A DNA stretch of 64,000 nt from Citrus sinensis (taxonomy: Eukaryota; Streptophyta; Magnoliopsida; Sapindales; Rutaceae): the NCBI RefSeq assembly GCF_022201045.2, contig NC_068556.1, forward strand, positions 20,069,501-20,133,500. The letters run 5' to 3'. The notes beneath the pieces are model-generated. The model ran no database searches. It was not told the DNA's origin and saw only the letters and a program-made list of their open reading frames with translations. Shown piece after piece: positions 11,722-23,819 of the stretch. Numbering within the stretch: the first letter of the stretch is position 1; each line of letters opens with the position of its first letter. A program made the translations under genes and the position numbers.

Positions 11722-12021
11722 TCAGGCCGCCTTATCAGCAGCCTTCTTTGGTGCTGTAGAAACAGCAGTGATCTTGTTGAGTTTCTCAGCCATTATCGTC
11801 GCAGTTCCAATCTAAGAAGCAGTGAAAGATGAAACTGTTAATAGTGAAATTGATCAGCTAAATCTGCAACAAGTAAAACAAACGAGAACTCTACAAAATG
11901 CAAGCAATCTAACCTCAGCTTTCTTAACAAAGTGACCTTCACTGTTCTCCTTTATTTGTACTATAAATATCTCTTTCTTTGTAGCATTTCCTGACTCTGC
12001 AGCATTTTCGGGTACAGCCAT
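11722..12021 (-). pseudogene. Truncated Alba paralogue (last two exons only)
   Basis: Two exon-like blocks, 12021-11914 and 11811-11722, match exons 4 and 5 of the intact Alba gene at 13369-15554, with the same intron position (GAG|GTTAG donor, CTTCTTAG acceptor) and the same ending, KKAADKAA then stop against DTDMKA then stop. The first block has lost the original splice acceptor and reads through into former intron sequence, where an ATG gives a possible new start (MAVPENAAESGNATKKE). Joined, the frame is open for 65 residues, but it lacks the first three exons and so most of the Alba fold. It is probably a pseudogene; a short expressed protein cannot be excluded. The hAT MITE at 12088 lies just upstream. 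Confidence 0.75.
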
Positions 12022-12087
12022 AGGCAGAGAAACATGCCTCTAATCCCTGTGCTGATCATTTGTTTGTAATTTTTGTAACCAGCTACT

Positions 12088-12524
12088 TAGAGGTGGCAAA
12101 AATACCCGCCCGGTCCAGACCCGGACTGTACCCGGGTGTTGCGGGCCGGGTAATACCCGGCCCGGGTATGAAGCCGGGTCGGTCTTGGACATCACTTGAT
12201 AAACCCGGAACCCGGATTTTATTAAAAAAAATTATAAAATATATATTATTTTAAATATTTTATATTTATTTGACTTATTTATTATACATATATAAAGTTT
12301 TAAACACTTAAAGTTTATATTTTCATGTCAAATTTTATTGAAATAAATTTAAAACTTATAAAATTATCAAAAAATAAAAAATATATACACATAAAATATT
12401 AAAAAATATAAAATCCGGGTACCCGGATTAAAACCCGGCCCGGACCCGGACCCGGACCGGTTGCATCCGGGCAGGGTCCGGTCATGGCAATACCCGGACC
12501 CGGCCCGGGGTTTTGCCATCTCTA
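12088..12524. mobile_element. hAT-type MITE with 8-bp target duplication
   Basis: The element starts TAGAGGTGGCAAAA and ends TTTTGCCATCTCTA, so the termini are inverted repeats with one mismatch. It is flanked on both sides by CAGCTACT (12080-12087 and 12525-12532), the 8-bp duplication expected of hAT transposases. It is 437 bp with no coding capacity. Both arms are dense in CCCGG/CCGGG motifs around an AT-rich core. Confidence 0.9.
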
Positions 12525-12532
12525 CAGCTACT

Positions 12533-13368
12533 TAAATATAGTGTACATTCTTCTTTTCTCGTGCCATTGCACTCACTTTATGCATTTCATTTCGGATAAG
12601 ACTTGATAGGGAGATCCATTCATTAAATTGATGAGTGAATATCAAAATAAGTGATACTTAATTGAAATTATTCATCTTGGAAAATTCAAGCTTCTCTTGA
12701 CATGGAATGATAAATATTAAACAGCATAGTGATAACTATTGGCAAACAGATAAGAAATCTTCTCTCAACTTGCAGTCTGTCACAAACTTCTTGAACATGT
12801 CTGCATAGGCAGAGCTAATATTGATATCACTGAAAAAGCTTTTGCAAAACAAACAGCCTTTTTCATTTTCCTTCTAGCATACTAACAAAACATATGTTTT
12901 ATTGATGCCATCACTTGCAGCTAAAGATGCAATTTGAACATTTATATTTGCAAAATCAACTGACCTAAAGTGGAGGTGATTTATGTGCTGAGACAGAGAG
13001 GAAGAGGGGAAAAATGAATTTGTATTTCTCTCAACCCAGCAGCAATTTGAAACGTTACAACATTTAACATGGACAGAAGCACTTTGCTAAAACATTTTGA
13101 TCTCAGGTGCACTAGAAATGGAAAAACAAAAAAAAAAGGAAAAAAGGACATATACAGGAAGATGCCCAGGTATCACTAGATCTGCCCTTACAAAACAAGT
13201 CTTTACTCCAACCTTATTACATGGTCATGTTAGCAGCAGCTCCAACATCAACTGGAAAAACAACTACTACCTCTAATCTCAAAAATATTTTCATTGACAA
13301 ATGTAAGACTAAGGAAAAAACATATGCAACAGCAAACTATGGAAATTAAGCTCTTATCTAACTGCCCT
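12533..13368. other. Spacer, no gene seen
   Basis: AT-rich sequence between the MITE and the 3' end of the Alba gene. It probably includes that gene's 3' UTR (minus strand, from 13368 leftwards). No further exon, RNA gene or element could be supported. Confidence 0.6.
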
Positions 13369-15554
13369 TCAGGCCTTCATATCAGTATCAGAAGTCTCCT
13401 TTGGAGCAGTGGTGGCAACAACGGCTTTCTCAAGTTTTTCAGCCTTTCCCAGCACAATTTGAATCTGAGAGACAGTGTAAAAGTTAGATAAGAAGACACT
13501 GTTTCTGGTAAAAGGTAACTAAAATTGTGAGTAGTAAAACGACAAAGGCCAGCTGCCAATGCAAACAATCCAACCTTAGCTTTCTGAAAGAAGCGGCCTT
13601 CATCGTCCTTCTTGGAGTTCACAGTAGAAATCTTTACCTCTGTTGCATTTTTCAAAAGATATGTAATTCTAATTAATTCGCTAACAATAAAAGATGTTAA
13701 CATAAAATGGCTTTAACCTCTTACCTTTATTACTTGCCAGTCCATCACGTTTCAGAGCCTCAGCAATAGTGACAACAGTAGGAATAGCTGCATTAAGCAA
13801 TTGTAGAAGTCAGCACATATTGTTATACAATATGTTCCAAGGTGAAGGATATAATAGCAATGAACTGTCTTTTGGGTGTGCTCTAATAGCATGAGTCTGC
13901 ATTTCAAGTTTAAGGAGGATACATTTATTATCTTGTACAGAAGTTGCTGACAGATAAGGCTTCTTGTGCTAACCTCACTGATCTTAATTTTTCATTCGAA
14001 AATCAGTCATAATCTCCAAAATGAACAATGCAATCAATCGAACTAGTTTATTTCTAGTTATTACTTACACTCTAGTGAAATCAAATCATCATTGCATGGT
14101 GTAGGTCATAATCACCAAAATCATACTAGTATTTGAAAGAACAATTTCTTTTTCTGCCCACAAGCTATGGTTTGAAAATATAATTCAAAAAACCAATGAG
14201 ATAAATTATCCACTAGATACAATTTGAAGTAGGAATTGAAAATCATGTGCACCAAAAGAAGAAGAATAACAGAAAAGGAAATAAGCAAAACTGAGCAAAT
14301 GGATATAAGAAGTTGTACCCATTCCCAAGGCAGTGAGCTCAATGTCATTGTACTGCTTTATGTACCTCTGCAATGGCATTAAAAAGATTACGAAAAATCT
14401 CAGAAAGAAAATGCAACATCAGATGAATAACGAGCCATAGTATTATGAAATTTAAAGAATATGGATTAATGGGTTCACAAAAGATTCATGTAATCAATCA
14501 ATGCCTCTAATATCCACCATTTTCATTTAGCTGAATCAGAAGCTATGCTAAATCAGGTTTTAAAATCCGACTCCAAACCATTAACGCACCAGATTATCTT
14601 TGCTAGTTCCGAATAAAACTCTTAACCATGAAATAAAATGCAGAGTTAAGAAACTGTTGATACCAAATACGATTTATCACGAGGATTTTGAACCATTGAG
14701 TAAGGCCATATATTTGAAGTAGAGTATCACAGCAAATTAAACAGTAATTAAGGAAAAGATTATGCACTAAACTTCCCTCTTATGAACCCAACCAATTCAA
14801 GATTTTAAGCCATTAATGAACAAGAACTTTTAATTGAACAGATTCGAAGTCCAATATCACTTGAATCAGCAACATACAAAGAAAAATATTCAAAAGAAAC
14901 CATAAAGCAAGATTCAGTGAGAATAAATTCTAAGATCCAGCAAAGAAACAATGAAGGAAGTATAAGACCAATAAGGCTCCATAGAATCCAAGAAATCAAA
15001 TTTATGATATAAGTTAAAAGGAAAAAAAAAATCAAAATTGAACCAACAAATCTAGAGGGAGACAAAAATAACAGATCCAATAAGAAACCCCAATTCGTTT
15101 CCCTTCAATTATCTGGGCAACCAAACAGACCATTATCATTCTGCGAAGCAAAATTGATAAGCAACAAAAAAGAATCAAACCCATTACAGAACACATGCAA
15201 GAAACCAACAAAACAAAGAAACTAATCCCTAATATTCAACAAGATAACCAAATAACTAGGAAAAGTAAAAAGTTTTACCTTAGCAAGATTGAGGTAGAAA
15301 ACAAAGGGTTTCTTTGTGTGAGACACAAGAATTCGGTTGCTGTCCTTCTTCTTCTTCGTCTTCTTAATCACAGACGAAGACTCGGCACCAGCACCACCAG
15401 TAGTGGTAGCATTCTTGCCATCGCCGGAATCAACAACCGCGGCTGCAACAGTTGCCACTTTCTTGTTTTTGCTGCCGCTGTTTTTGTTTTCTTTCTTGGA
15501 TTCCTCTGCCTTGATGAACTCAGAACTCTTTGCAACAGTCACGCTTGACTCCAT
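13369..15554 (-). CDS. Alba-domain nucleic-acid-binding protein
   Basis: Five exons on the minus strand (15554-15279, 14367-14319, 13787-13725, 13639-13575, 13464-13369) have GT-AG introns and join in frame to 182 residues. Residues 1-71 are a low-complexity, Ala/Ser/Lys-rich extension ending in a KKTKKKK basic patch. The Alba fold follows: NRILVSHTKKPFVFYLNLAK, YIKQYNDIELTALGMAI, PTVVTIAEALKRDGLA, then VKIST and GRFFQKAK, IQIVLGKAEKLE. Alba proteins are small DNA/RNA-binding proteins; plant members act in RNA binding and R-loop or chromatin contexts, in nucleus and cytoplasm. The basic N-terminal tail could extend nucleic-acid contact (inference). The 5' UTR has a CT repeat at 15573-15592 and an E2F-like site upstream. 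A truncated paralogue lies downstream at 11722-12021. The family call is firm; the exact subfamily is not. Confidence 0.9.
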
Positions 15555-15642
15555 TGTTGCACGAATCAGAATTCTCTCTCTCTCTCTCTCTCTAGAATTG
15601 ATGCCTGGTCTCTCTTTCTCCCTCTAAAGAATGTGTGCAAAT

Positions 15643-15652
15643 GGCGGGAAAA
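15643..15652 (-). promoter_or_regulatory. E2F-like site upstream of the Alba gene
   Basis: The plus strand reads GGCGGGAAAA, which is TTTTCCCGCC in gene orientation and a full match to the E2F/DP consensus. It lies about 90 bp upstream of the ATG, in the promoter or 5' UTR, and suggests S-phase-linked expression. Function is inferred from the motif only. Confidence 0.45.
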
Positions 15653-15659
15653 TTTTGTT

Positions 15660-18600
15660 GAGATCTTGCGTGCGAGTGTGGGCTGTGACTGGAGTCGCGG
15701 TTTTATATGGAAGTGCTGATTCCGTAACGGATTGACACGTGGTGGGTTTTTGTTGGATGCGAAATCCTGTTAGTTATTTTTGGCGGAACCCAGTGGCTTG
15801 TTAGCGAAACTGTAAATAGCTTTTTTTTTAATTACGACTTTGCCATCGCTTTACACAAATTTTGGCTTGGGTAGCACCTTTGGCACCCTTCAAAATTTCC
15901 CGTAAAACTATTTTTTAATTATAATTACTTAAATAGTCCAATATAAACTAATTTTTTATTTTGAATAAAAATTCAATTAAACACTTATATAAATTTTTCT
16001 ACCCCCACCTCATTTCATAATTTATATTTATACTTATATTTTAAATTTTAATTTAAACATTAGAAAATTTTAAGATTTTTGAGTTATAAAAATAGAAATT
16101 ATATAATAAAAAATTTAATATAAATTTAATATTTTAAGAACTATATGCAATTTAAATGAAATTTTTTTGGCAAAATTTTATGAGAATATTGTTAATTTTA
16201 ATATATGATTTATATTTTATTAATTTTACTGAGGGTGTTTTAGAAAATGAATTCAAAAAGGGTGATATAAAGATTTTAGAGGGGTGTTGCAAGCTCTACT
16301 CATTTGGATTTCATTGAGCCATATTGTTAAAGAAGCCCAAAGGTTTTTTGGGCTTAAAGATGTGGATCAAGAATTTTCTTTAATTGGGAAATAATTATTG
16401 TTGTTGTTTGTAGGAAGCATGGGTAGAAATGATTTATTAGGTGAACAAGAATAAATCTTGATCCAGTATTAAATTCACCATCATCTAGTATAAGGAATTT
16501 TCCACATTTTTTTTCTTGACCAAACGGAGAAAAAAATAATAATTTTATTGTATTATTTTTTCATAGTTCGCTCTGGTCGCTATAGATTCTCTTTTACAAA
16601 GCGGGGCCCATTTCGTCACCAAAAAAGGGCATACACCGACCGTTGATTCTTCTCAAAAATTTTAATGCACGGATGAGTTAGCATTCCACTTCCACCCAAT
16701 CCAATGATTGGTGGGAGATAAAGACAAAGGTACACGTGTGAGGTTGATGTGCTTGCTTGCTACCATATTAACAGTGTTAATCACGCTTCGTTTAAATTAT
16801 TAATTTGTGGGTCTAATGAAGCAAAGAAGAAAGAGATAATGATTATGATGGTGGTGACCAATCATGTCCGTTGCCCGTTGGCAGGTACCAATTTGGATAA
16901 GGGACCCATTGGATGATCAAATCACTAAAATCATGCGCTTGAAATTGAAGATTAAAAGGCTGTGATTCGGGTGGCTATAGAGAGAGATGCAGGTTCAATA
17001 TATCATTCTCATATCTCAAGTGTGCCTGGTGGTACTTTTTTTTTTATACGAATATATTGCTAAATCATGTCGTTTAGTAAAATTAATTTTTAATGTATTA
17101 TAAAATCTTATGATTTAATAATATTAAAAATTAATTTTGTTAAGTTGTATGGCTTAAAAACTTATTTGCATGAATAAAAATATATATACGAAAGTGACCG
17201 TATTAGAAAATGACTCTCTCTATATATATAATATTTATGAATATTGAAATTCATTTTAATTTATGCCCTAAATGGTACCTTTCCTTTTACTCCACTCACG
17301 ACTCTCCACCTTACAACTCTTAGCTCATATTCATTTTTATATAACCTAATTGTACATTACAGAATAATAAACCTACGGACTTACTTTGTCTTTGTCAATC
17401 TTTATCTATTAATTAATCTCTATCTGAATTTGCCCTTAAATTAGTTTACAAGAAACTTCTACTTATTCACCATAGTAATGAAGATGCTTTAAATTGGTGG
17501 CTATTTTATGACAATTTGCAGTGGTTTCAGTATACATGAGGAGTATTCAAATCATGTTAATTGATCATTTAGCAATTGGTGAGAACGAAATAATATCATT
17601 GTGACAAAGAGATTGGTTAGCAATGGAAACTTTATAGAAAAAATGAACACATACAAGAGTTTTGATAGAAGTCGATAAAATAAGAAAAGAGAGATTGTTC
17701 CTCGCAATGGGAATCTCCACCAATTTGGTCACTTTGATCATGGATTAGTTGCATTGAATAATGGATAAAAATTGCAACAACTAAACCATGCAAATGAAAA
17801 CAAGGAGATGTAGTTGTTATAACAAGAACTAGTTCAAATGGGACAAGACAACTTTTGGTTGTCAAATTCTAGCTAGCTAGAACTCAACTCACCAAACTTT
17901 ATTTAGGTGAGGGCACATGATGTCAATTAAGAAAATAGGCTTGGGTATAATTGGGTAATTAAAATATATATTGGGAAAAAGGGGGCAGTATGTTTTAAAT
18001 TTCAAATGAGAGGGTGTTAGGGCTTTATCAAAAGGGTTAAGCCGGAATAATCAAAGATGGGACATCTTCTCTCTTTATTTACTTTTTTGCTTTTTGGTTA
18101 CGACATGAATATTTAATCTTCTAAAATAAATTGACACTTTCCTATTATAATGCTTTAACATCACAACTAATCTCCAAAATTATGTTCATAATTCTTTTTT
18201 AAAGAAAAAAATAAAGTTGATTAAAATAATTTGATGGAGCAATTGTTTACTTCTAGGGACAAAGTGAGATTAGGACATGACATATGATAAAACCTTATCA
18301 ATCACATTTTGTTTGCCTATTTCAAGCCGAACATGAGTTTGTAGCCATAGCAAAAATTTTGTATATGTTAGAGCAAAATTTTCAAGAACAATGATGATGT
18401 AAGATTACACGGGCTTATCCAAAACTCAAGGGTCTCCTAAAAAATTAATTATCTAATTATTCATGTTTAATTACAAGTTTCTTAAAACAAATTACAGTTA
18501 ATTCGAATACTCAATAACATGTCCCAATTGTGGGTTTTTTTTCTTTTAAATAAAATTTATGTAAGTCAATTAATGTGTATACGTCTTCAAGAATTAATTG

Positions 18601-19380
18601 AAGTTTATGCTTCATGATGGAAGATTGTTATGTAGGATAGGTACATTTTAGGAGTCGTATGTTGAGTTATAGGTTGAGTTACCTGCGCTCTTTTAAGACA
18701 TATAATATACAATTTCCAAACTTGCAATAAAATGAATCTAATCTTATACAGTATAGCTATACTAACTATGTGGTTCAAACGTTAAGTAGAAAACTCTATT
18801 TCTTTGGTAGCCATTTTGTAAGTTTAAATTATTTCTTATTTTTTGTACTGTTTCCATGATTTTTATTTTTTAAACATTTGTCTAAGTGTTGGCTGCTGTT
18901 TTTTTTTTTTACTTTATTTCAATGAGTAGAATTTTATTATGTAATAATAATTTGGATCTATTTATTTTAGTAAATTGTCATCATCTAGGATTCGTATAAA
19001 AGAACTTTAAAACTCAAGTTTTAATAAATTTCCTTTGAATTAGTCTAATTATAACATGGTTTAAACAATCGGTGCATTTCATATGTATTTATTTCTAATT
19101 TTGAGTGAAATGGTCTGAATATTCAAATCCGTATACAGATGAGTGGTAAGGGCATTTATGATGATAGCAATTTTTAAAAATAAAGTATGGTTCTTAATTT
19201 CTTGCCAAATATTGAAAATAAAAGGTGTATCACATTGGCCACCTTAATTGAGCAGAAAACCAAATTTGGTGGGTTTAAGGAAAAAAGCAAAGAAAATCTT
19301 ATGGTAAGATTAAAAAATTTTCCAATTTTCAAAATCTCAAATAATTGCGTTAGTTAACGCCGTTATCACCGACGACACAC
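15660..19380. other. AT-rich spacer, no gene seen
   Basis: 3.7 kb separates the divergent Alba (-) and WVD2-like (+) genes. Open frames are short, AT-driven and lack domain motifs. It should hold both promoters at its ends. I see no transposon termini, tRNA or hairpin that I could defend. Confidence 0.6.
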
Positions 19381-19389
19381 ACACACTTG

Positions 19390-19496
19390 TATAAAATTAT
19401 AGAGCAAGCAACAGAAGAAACAGCAAACTAAAACAAACGCTCGAACACAAACACATAAAAACCCACTTCCGGTTCTTCACAGATCGGACCATAACT
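19390..19496 (+). other. Probable 5' UTR exon of the WVD2-like gene
   Basis: An A/C-rich leader with CACACACAC runs up to a good donor (ATAACT|GTGAGTAA at 19497). The matching acceptor TGTTGCAG lies six bases before the ATG at 21440, giving a 5' UTR intron of about 1.94 kb. The upstream end is approximate. The intron 19497-21434 contains no other gene. Confidence 0.5.
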
Positions 19497-21439
19497 GTGA
19501 GTAATTTTCTATTTTTGCCACTCTCTTTGTTCTTGCTTTGCCTCTCGATCTGTTTATCACTTTTGCATGCATGCACATGTAATGTAGCTTTGAATTTTGA
19601 TACTGCATTCGTTATTAGTTTGTCATCCGATCTGTAAATGTTGTTTTTTGCTTCTTGTTTAGTGCTTGCTGGCTTCTTGGATTTGTTTTGTGATTCATTT
19701 TTCACTTTATAATGTGTGTTTGTCTTTTTTTTTTTTTTAAGAAATGTGAAGAAATTGAAAAAAAAAAAGTTAAAACTTTTTAAGTGTTTTAGCTTAGTTG
19801 AGGTCAAGTTTAAGTTTGACAATAGATTTTTGTTTGTATTGAAATGAAAACAAAATGGTAAGGTTCAAGTTTTGGTTTTTCAATTGTTTTCTTCATTTCT
19901 GTGAGTAAATATTTCCTGGGTCTCAGCTGGATTGACTATTTCGTTAGCTGACATTAATGTCCTTCCTTTTTTAAATTTAATCTTATGTATGAATAATTTA
20001 ATGAGGTTTGAACAGACAATGCATTTATGATTCCTCAGTAATTGACTAGAGATATTTGGTTTTAATTAGAATCCATTCTGTAATTGATAGAAATATCTGC
20101 AGGAATGTTGTTTTCATTTCTTATGCCAAATTACCCATGTTTGGAAATTGGAAAGTTGTTTTTCTTATACTTTCATTTTAGTTGTGTTTTTTATTTTCTT
20201 AGCTGAACTTAAAATTGTGCTCTTATTATTTTGACTTAGTCTCTCTATGTCCCCACGTAGTTTGGTTAATGCTTTATTGAGTATAATTGTGTTGTTTAGG
20301 TGGACTTTTGTCATAATTTTCATACTAAGCACACCCACTTCTCTTAGCATTCTTTAGTTCTAATTCTCCTTTTAGGTGTCTTGACCATCCAGTGGTTGGA
20401 AGGCAAATGATTCTGTTTGGTGCTACTTTTTCTTACACAATAAACAAACTGTTTGACAAAGCCAAGGCGGTTGCTTCTTTTAAATATTTTCTCTTCTCCT
20501 GATTTCTTTATCCCACTCAATCTTTAATATTTCATCAGTGCAACTGGTCTCTATTTATTCAGAAAAATCATACATATGTCTAGTTGTCCTTAAAATGAGT
20601 TTTATTTGCTTATTGGTCATGTAAATGTTGTTATCGAGTGTTGTCCTGGAAAAGAGAAAGTATTTAGCGGATGACATAGGATATTAGTTGCTGACAGACC
20701 CACTCATAAAACTTGGTTGAGAACACATGCTGCTTCAGGCTTCATTTTAGTAATCACGGTGCTAAGAAAACCTCATTGGTTCTCCCTTAGTTTTAGGTTT
20801 TGTAATTTGTTGATTTATTGAGTTTTTGAACCCTTACATGAATACAAAATTTAAGCAAGCATATTAAACTCATAATCTTGATTATTTTCCATTCTTAACG
20901 GATGTACTATTTATTGATTGTGCTGAATCTTACCTTACTATCTTATAACAAGCATGCTCTGTCTGTATGTTTAGTAATTGGATTTCTGAAATGAGCGATG
21001 TGGATTCCTGGTTCTTGTTCATTTTAGGTGTGTGCAGGTTGTAAAAGGGCTTAATTGAGCCCTTAGGATAGACTCCGTTATTAAGGGTTCTTCTTCTTTT
21101 GCATAAACTGAAATGTAATGAAGTGTACTCCAATTATTTGCTTATCTTCCGGTATAGCATCTGGTTCACTCTTGCTTTGTGCATTTGATTCTACAATCTA
21201 AAGTAGTTTAGGATTTTATCAAAGGCTGCATTGTTGTAATAATGATTGAGAGAAAATTTCAGTTTCGCTATTTTGCCTCCAAAGAAGAGTTTGTCTTGTG
21301 TTTGCATGATTTTGGCCACCGAACAATGCCATGACTAGAGAGAATGTTACTATACATTTGTGCATAGATTATTTGTCGCACCTGATGAATATCAAAAGAT
21401 AGTGTGATTTTGATATTCATATTTCTCTGTTGCAGTGAA

Positions 21440-23470
21440 ATGGGGATAGAAGTTACTGATGTTTGTATGGATAAAGAAGCCGATTGTGTCATAGTTTATT
21501 CAAATGGTGTCTCCCATGATTCTGATCATGAAACAATTCCCAATCATCATGATGTTGCGGGGCCATTTGAACATTTTGATGGGGATCCTCAACTCCAAAG
21601 TTTGGTAGAAAGCACTGAAGTAAAAGAATATGAAGTGAAGGAGTGTACCTCAGAGACCTCAATTGAGGTCGAGAAGGGTAAGGAAGAACAGAATGTAGTA
21701 AGTTCAATGCCTGAGGCTGGCTTGCCTGCAGAGAAGACCAAACCAGAAGATGTAAAAACAAAGGAAAATAATAAGTCACATTTAGTTGTGAAGCATGCGT
21801 CAAAAGCCACTGCTGGAAATGTTCGAACAAAACACACCATTCCACAGCCATTTTCCCTAGCAACTGAAAAGCGTGCTTCAAATGGAACCCGACCTACTGC
21901 AGCTGAGCTGAAGAGTGTGAATAAATCATCTAATACAAATAGTCTGCGACATCTGAACAGTAAAAAGCAGAATCAGGTAGCTTCAGCAACTGAATCTAGA
22001 TTCCCAATATTTTTCCCAGTTAAGGTAAATTTAGAATGTTGCAAAAAGGTGAATGTCATAGTAGCATAGTGAGTAGCTTGAATTATAAAAAAAGTTATCT
22101 TTAGGTTGGAATGTGATACTCTATTTGGAAATCATAATATTGAAATTCAGGATGAGGAATTTTCTTAGCTGACCTATGAACTTCTGTCTGATTGGTTGCA
22201 GCCACCTCTGGTTCCAAGGAAGCCATTGCAACCCAATAACAAGAAGCTTCCTGATGAGGAAGACTCTTGTTCTGTTGCTTCCTCGTATCCTCTTGCCCCC
22301 AGCAACTTTAGCTTGATTTGTCATTTCCCTATGCTTTCTTATTTATTTATTTATTGTTGCCACCTCACTCTCTCTGTTCAAAATTGATGTTATCTCTTGA
22401 CCATCCCTAGCACTGCCGCATCAGTGCGGACTGTGAAGTCCAGGATCATTGTTGCAGCAGCTCCTACATTTAGATGCACTGAACGTGCAGAGAAACGGAA
22501 GGAGGTACTCATCAATCTATTTCATCTGAATTATTTTTTGATTTTTCATATGTAATTTGGTCTGAATCTCTGTACCTATTATGTTACCACTTTTAGTTTT
22601 ATTCAAAACTAGAGGAGAAACACCAAGCTCTGGAAGCTGAGAAGAGCCAAAGTGAAGCCAGGACTAAGGTATAGCTCTCAATGTAGACACCCAAGGATAA
22701 TTACAAATATCTCTTTGTCATGATTGTCGATGGAAATTAATCATGTTTTAGATTAGTCTTATTCAGTTCATATTTGTCTGTTGTGTCAGATAATTCTCTA
22801 ACCCATGTTGTTGTTTTGTCCTCATAAATCTTAATATTCTAGGAAGAGACAGAAGCAGCTATCAAGCAATTGAGAAAGAGTTTAACATTTAAGGCGAGCC
22901 CAATGCCAAGCTTCTACCATGACGGACCACCACCAAAAGTTGAACTCAAAAAGGTACGGCATGGATTTGATTTATTCCTTTTCCAATTTCCATCATGTTT
23001 GAACTTCGCAATATTGAGGTGCTATGAAACTGCTGTGTCCTCAAAATTGCCAAAAAATTGTGTTTAATTTTGTATTGAAGGAAATAGAAAAAGAGTAGTG
23101 TATGGTTCGCCTGTTAGAAATTTCTTTCAAATTTATCTGCTTAGATTTTGTTGCTTTTAATGGATACCAGATGCCACCCACTCGTGCAAAATCACCAAAG
23201 CTGGGCCGAAGGAAGAGCTGTAGTGATGCAGCCAGTTTGAATCAAGGAGACCAAGTGAAGGGAACTTCTCGCACGGGAAATCGTCAAAGTCTAGGTAATT
23301 ACAGAGAAGACACCACCCTTTTTTCCACTGACAAAAAGGATCCAAGCAACATCCCAAATGGTCATGTCATTTGCAAACTCCAAGACAATCCTAAACTAGC
23401 AGAAGATATAATGGCCCCCAAGGTAAATGTTCATAGTAATTCAGAAATTGGTGTTGTCTTCCAACCCTGA
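21440..23470 (+). CDS. WVD2-like / TPX2-domain microtubule-associated protein
   Basis: Six coding exons (21440-22024, 22202-22284, 22411-22504, 22597-22668, 22843-22953, 23171-23470) join in frame to 414 residues. The N-terminus ([20 protein letters not shown]) is the conserved start of WVD2-like proteins. The middle is acidic and Ser/Thr-rich. The TPX2 C-terminal domain spans about residues 235-320, with [17 protein letters not shown], the diagnostic KLEEK at 258-262 and a coiled-coil-like [20 protein letters not shown]. After it comes [26 protein letters not shown], the usual basic Pro/Ser tail. These plant proteins bind and bundle cortical microtubules and affect anisotropic growth. Its neighbours suggest the WDL3 orthologue (At3g23090), but I did not compare paralogues. 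The last exon reads through a possible donor (GCCCCCAAG|GTAAAT near 23423), so an alternative C-terminus is possible. Confidence 0.9.
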
Positions 23471-23819
23471 TTTCTGGTGAGCAGCACTCTAATTTATTAA
23501 TTTAAAGAGGAAAAGGTGTTCATTTCTCTTGTTTTCCTGTGACTGTTCTGAATAATGTGCATTTTGTTGTTTTAAATTTGCAAGGACTTGTTGCAATGTT
23601 TGTGTAATTATGAAGTGTAAATTTTCTGTAACTTATATAAATGTCCCCATTTTGTAATAACCTTTGTTCATTTGTTTAATTCAGATGGAAGTTTGTTTAT
23701 CTTTTGCTCATCTTCAAATGATCTACTGAACTACATTTGCAGCATTTTGTACAAAAAAGAACTTGTAATGTTAGTACTGAAATGTTTGAATTCAATGAAG
23801 ATTGTGTTCTTAATAGTTT

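Noticed and set aside
13377-13703. 108-residue minus-strand frame spanning 13377-13703
   Set aside because: It runs through exons 4-5 of the Alba gene and the intron between them in the wrong frame.
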